Shown here: positions 6,224 to 7,559 of the stretch, one piece after another | Layout: each line of letters opens with the position of its first letter | Numbering within the stretch: the stretch's first letter is position 1 | Source: an uncultured Actinomycetes bacterium | GTDB taxonomy: Bacteria > Actinomycetota > Acidimicrobiia > Acidimicrobiales > Microtrichaceae | Direction: 5' to 3' | NCBI GenBank assembly: GCA_903941145.1 | Contig: CAJANQ010000033.1 | Span: 1-7,559, forward strand | DNA length: 7,559 nt | The notes under the pieces: model-generated | What the model was told of the DNA's origin: nothing | The model's database searches: none | What the model saw: the letters and a program-made list of their open reading frames with translations, nothing else | Made by a program: the position numbers and the translations under genes

Positions 6224-6252
6224 ATGCTCGCCGAACGCGTGTTCCGGGTCAA
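6224..6252 (-). promoter_or_regulatory. Putative promoter of the DEDDh/GIY-YIG nuclease gene
   Basis: On the minus strand, TTGACC (6252 to 6247) and GAGCAT (6229 to 6224) are 17 nt apart, and ATG 6217 lies 6 nt beyond the -10. The -35 matches TTGACA at five of six positions, while the -10 is imperfect at its first base. Leaderless transcription is inferred. Confidence 0.45.
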
Positions 6253-6284
6253 GCACCCCCGGAATGGGTCACAGGGAGCCGGTG

Positions 6285-6290
6285 TACGAT
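6285..6290 (+). promoter_or_regulatory. -10 element of the zinc-ribbon gene (leaderless)
   Basis: TACGAT, a good actinobacterial TANNNT -10, ends exactly 7 nt before GTG 6298. No convincing -35 is visible 16-18 nt upstream. It is divergent from the nuclease promoter, and the start codons of the two genes are 80 nt apart. Confidence 0.5.
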
Positions 6291-6297
6291 CCGGCCC

Positions 6298-6543
6298 GTG
6301 ACCGAGCCGGCCCCCACCCGCTACCGCTGCACCGCCTGCGGCAACCTGACCCGCTTCGACGTGACGACCACCCGTCGCACCCGCGCCTTCCACCACTACA
6401 CGGTGGGCGGCGACCTCGACGTCGAGGAGACCGAGGTCCTGAGCCAGGACGTCGAGTCCGTCGAGTGCCGCTGGTGCGGGCCCGGTGCGGCCGTCGTCGA
6501 GCTGACCGACGACGACGCCGACGGCACTGCCGCCGCCGACTGA
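6298..6543 (+). CDS. Small zinc-ribbon protein of unknown function
   Basis: An 81-aa hypothetical protein. Two CxxC knuckles, C11-x2-C14 (YRCTACGN) and C57-x2-C60 (CRWCG), bracket about 42 residues containing TTTRRTRAFHHYTVGG and an acidic strand (DLDVEETEVL). This is the pattern of a single four-cysteine zinc ribbon. The tail (62-81) is acidic and probably disordered. There is no signal peptide or membrane segment. Zinc ribbons of this size usually bind nucleic acid or protein partners; nothing here decides which. GTG 6298 is chosen because a -10 element lies 7 nt upstream and the first knuckle starts at residue 11. It is probably cotranscribed with the coiled-coil/NYN-like gene 42 nt downstream, hinting at an RNA-related role (inference). 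Confidence 0.78.
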   Translation: MTEPAPTRYRCTACGNLTRFDVTTTRRTRAFHHYTVGGDLDVEETEVLSQDVESVECRWCGPGAAVVELTDDDADGTAAAD

Positions 6544-6585
6544 CAGGCAACTCCGATCGACGCCAAGGTCGCCCTGCTGCAGCCC

Positions 6586-7559
6586 ATGCTCGAAGTGGGG
6601 TTCTCAGTTGCCCGGCGAGACGGCTCGGACCGCACGGCACCGGCACCGCCGCGGGTCCTGCACCCGTTCCTCCGGTTCGACCGGGTCAACGCCCGCGTCC
6701 TGCGTGCCGTGCTCGAGGCGCTCGAGTCCGACGAGGGCTTCCGCGACCGCGTGGCAGCCGCAGGTCCCATGTCCGAGCCGTCGGTCGGCGCCCCGGCCGC
6801 CGACGCGGCCGCCTGGCTGTTCCTGGAGCGGCCCGACGGGTGGGAGCAGGAGCTGGACGCGCTCCTGTCCGCCGGCGCCGAGATCGACCAGGCGGATGCC
6901 GCGTCGGTCGACGCCCATCGTGCCGTCGAGCGGCTGGCCCAGGTGGAGGCAGCGCTGGCCGAGGCCCGCGACGAGGCCGCCGACCTCGATGCCCGTCTGT
7001 CAGAGTCGACCGCCGAGCTGGACGGTGAGCGGAACCGCCGCCGGGAGGCCGAGTCCCAGCTCGACGCCGAACGCCGCCGGGCCGACGCGGCCGAGGAGGA
7101 CCGCGCCCGCGCGGTCAAGGACCTGGGCGACGCCCGGCGCCTGGCCGACCGGCGCCTCGAGGCCCTGCGCGCGGCGGAGAGCCAGGGGGACGCAGGTGAT
7201 GGCGCAGCGCCGGTTGACCTGGCTGCCGCGGCCCGCGCTGCTGCGGCCGAGGACGAGGCCGCAGCCGTGCGCGAGGTGGCGCTCGACGCGCTCCGGGCCG
7301 TCGCCCGGGCGGTGGGTGACCTGTCCTCCGCGGTCGCCGGGTCGCTCGGCACCGCGTTTGCCGAGCTCGAGGGCCGGCCCGCCGACGAGGGGCCGGACGA
7401 CGAGCCCGACGGCGGGGTCGTGCCCGACGGCGAGAGCTCGCTGCGGCCGGTCGGTGCGACGCCGCGTCCGTCGCGCACCCGGCGGGTGCCGGTCCGCCTG
7501 CAGCGCGGCGCGGTCGAGGGCACCCGTGAGGGGACCATGCAGCTCCTGGGCCTCGACGA
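6586..7559 (+). CDS. N-terminal part of a coiled-coil, probable NYN-domain RNase protein (truncated at right edge)
   Basis: An open frame of 324 codons with no stop before the window ends. Residues 23-95 form a globular N-terminal region (RVLHPFLRFDRVNARVL, WLFLERPDGWEQELDALL). Residues about 105-200 are an Ala/Glu/Arg-rich coiled coil, and a further helical segment covers about 210-260. An acidic Gly/Asp/Pro-rich linker (about 262-285) leads to a basic segment ending RVPVRLQRGAVEGT. In actinobacterial NYN (YacP-like, PIN-fold) proteins a similar R-P-x-LxxG segment directly precedes the nuclease domain with its DGYN motif; that domain would start just beyond the edge. The family assignment therefore rests on the N-terminal pattern, not on visible catalytic residues. 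ATG 6586 is the first in-frame start after the upstream stop; GTG 6595 is an alternative and no clear Shine-Dalgarno marks either. GC-rich codon use matches its neighbours. Confidence 0.7.
   Translation, partial: MLEVGFSVARRDGSDRTAPAPPRVLHPFLRFDRVNARVLRAVLEALESDEGFRDRVAAAGPMSEPSVGAPAADAAAWLFLERPDGWEQELDALLSAGAEIDQADAASVDAHRAVERLAQVEAALAEARDEAADLDARLSESTAELDGERNRRREAESQLDAERRRADAAEEDRARAVKDLGDARRLADRRLEALRAAESQGDAGDGAAPVDLAAAARAAAAEDEAAAVREVALDALRAVARAVGDLSSAVAGSLGTAFAELEGRPADEGPDDEPDGGVVPDGESSLRPVGATPRPSRTRRVPVRLQRGAVEGTREGTMQLLGLD

Noticed and set aside
5328..7028. 566-codon plus-strand frame across the nuclease and zinc-ribbon genes
   Set aside because: It is Ser/Arg/Pro-rich and spans the divergent promoter region and three real coding units in the wrong frame or strand.
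6396..7538. 380-codon minus-strand frame opposite the coiled-coil gene
   Set aside because: It is Ser/Arg/Ala-rich and featureless. The + strand frame shows a structured domain, a coiled coil and a linker typical of a real protein.

Overview
This is a GC-rich window (roughly 70% G+C by eye) carrying eight protein genes. A WhiB-family regulator, several GTG starts, apparently leaderless promoters and a convergent trpD / DEDDh-GIY-YIG nuclease pair all point to an actinobacterium (Actinomycetota). An Acidimicrobiia-like lineage is my guess rather than something the sequence proves. There are no RNA genes, insertion sequences or CRISPR arrays that I can see; this looks like ordinary chromosome.

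Left block (1-3182): a peroxide/iron-sulfur module on the + strand. A Fur-superfamily repressor with PerR-type metal ligands (82-504) is followed by a short rubrerythrin lacking the rubredoxin domain (592-1017), a strong GC hairpin (1033-1064), a GlpC/HdrD-like iron-sulfur protein with two 4Fe-4S motifs and two CCG-type domains (1130-2461), a DUF3501 protein (2515-3120) and a terminator-like hairpin (3159-3182). Rubrerythrin, CCG iron-sulfur protein and DUF3501 form a cassette that, to my knowledge, has no experimentally assigned function. It could be a peroxide-reducing system in which the iron-sulfur protein replaces the missing rubredoxin as electron donor.

Middle block (3192-4554): a WhiB regulator (3229-3489) and trpD (3499-4554) are separated by only 9 nt and probably form one transcript. 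TrpD is canonical in most places, but its normally near-invariant phosphoribosyl-pyrophosphate loop is altered.

Right block (4532-7559): a minus-strand DEDDh exonuclease / GIY-YIG / UVR protein (4532-6217) converges on trpD. The two genes overlap by 23 bp in a perfect palindrome that encodes both stop codons and near-identical C-termini. Diverging from it are a small zinc-ribbon protein (6298-6543) and, in the same reading frame 42 nt later, the N-terminal part of a coiled-coil protein that resembles actinobacterial NYN-domain proteins and runs off the right edge. Promoter-like -10 elements lie 6-7 nt upstream of four start codons, suggesting leaderless transcripts.
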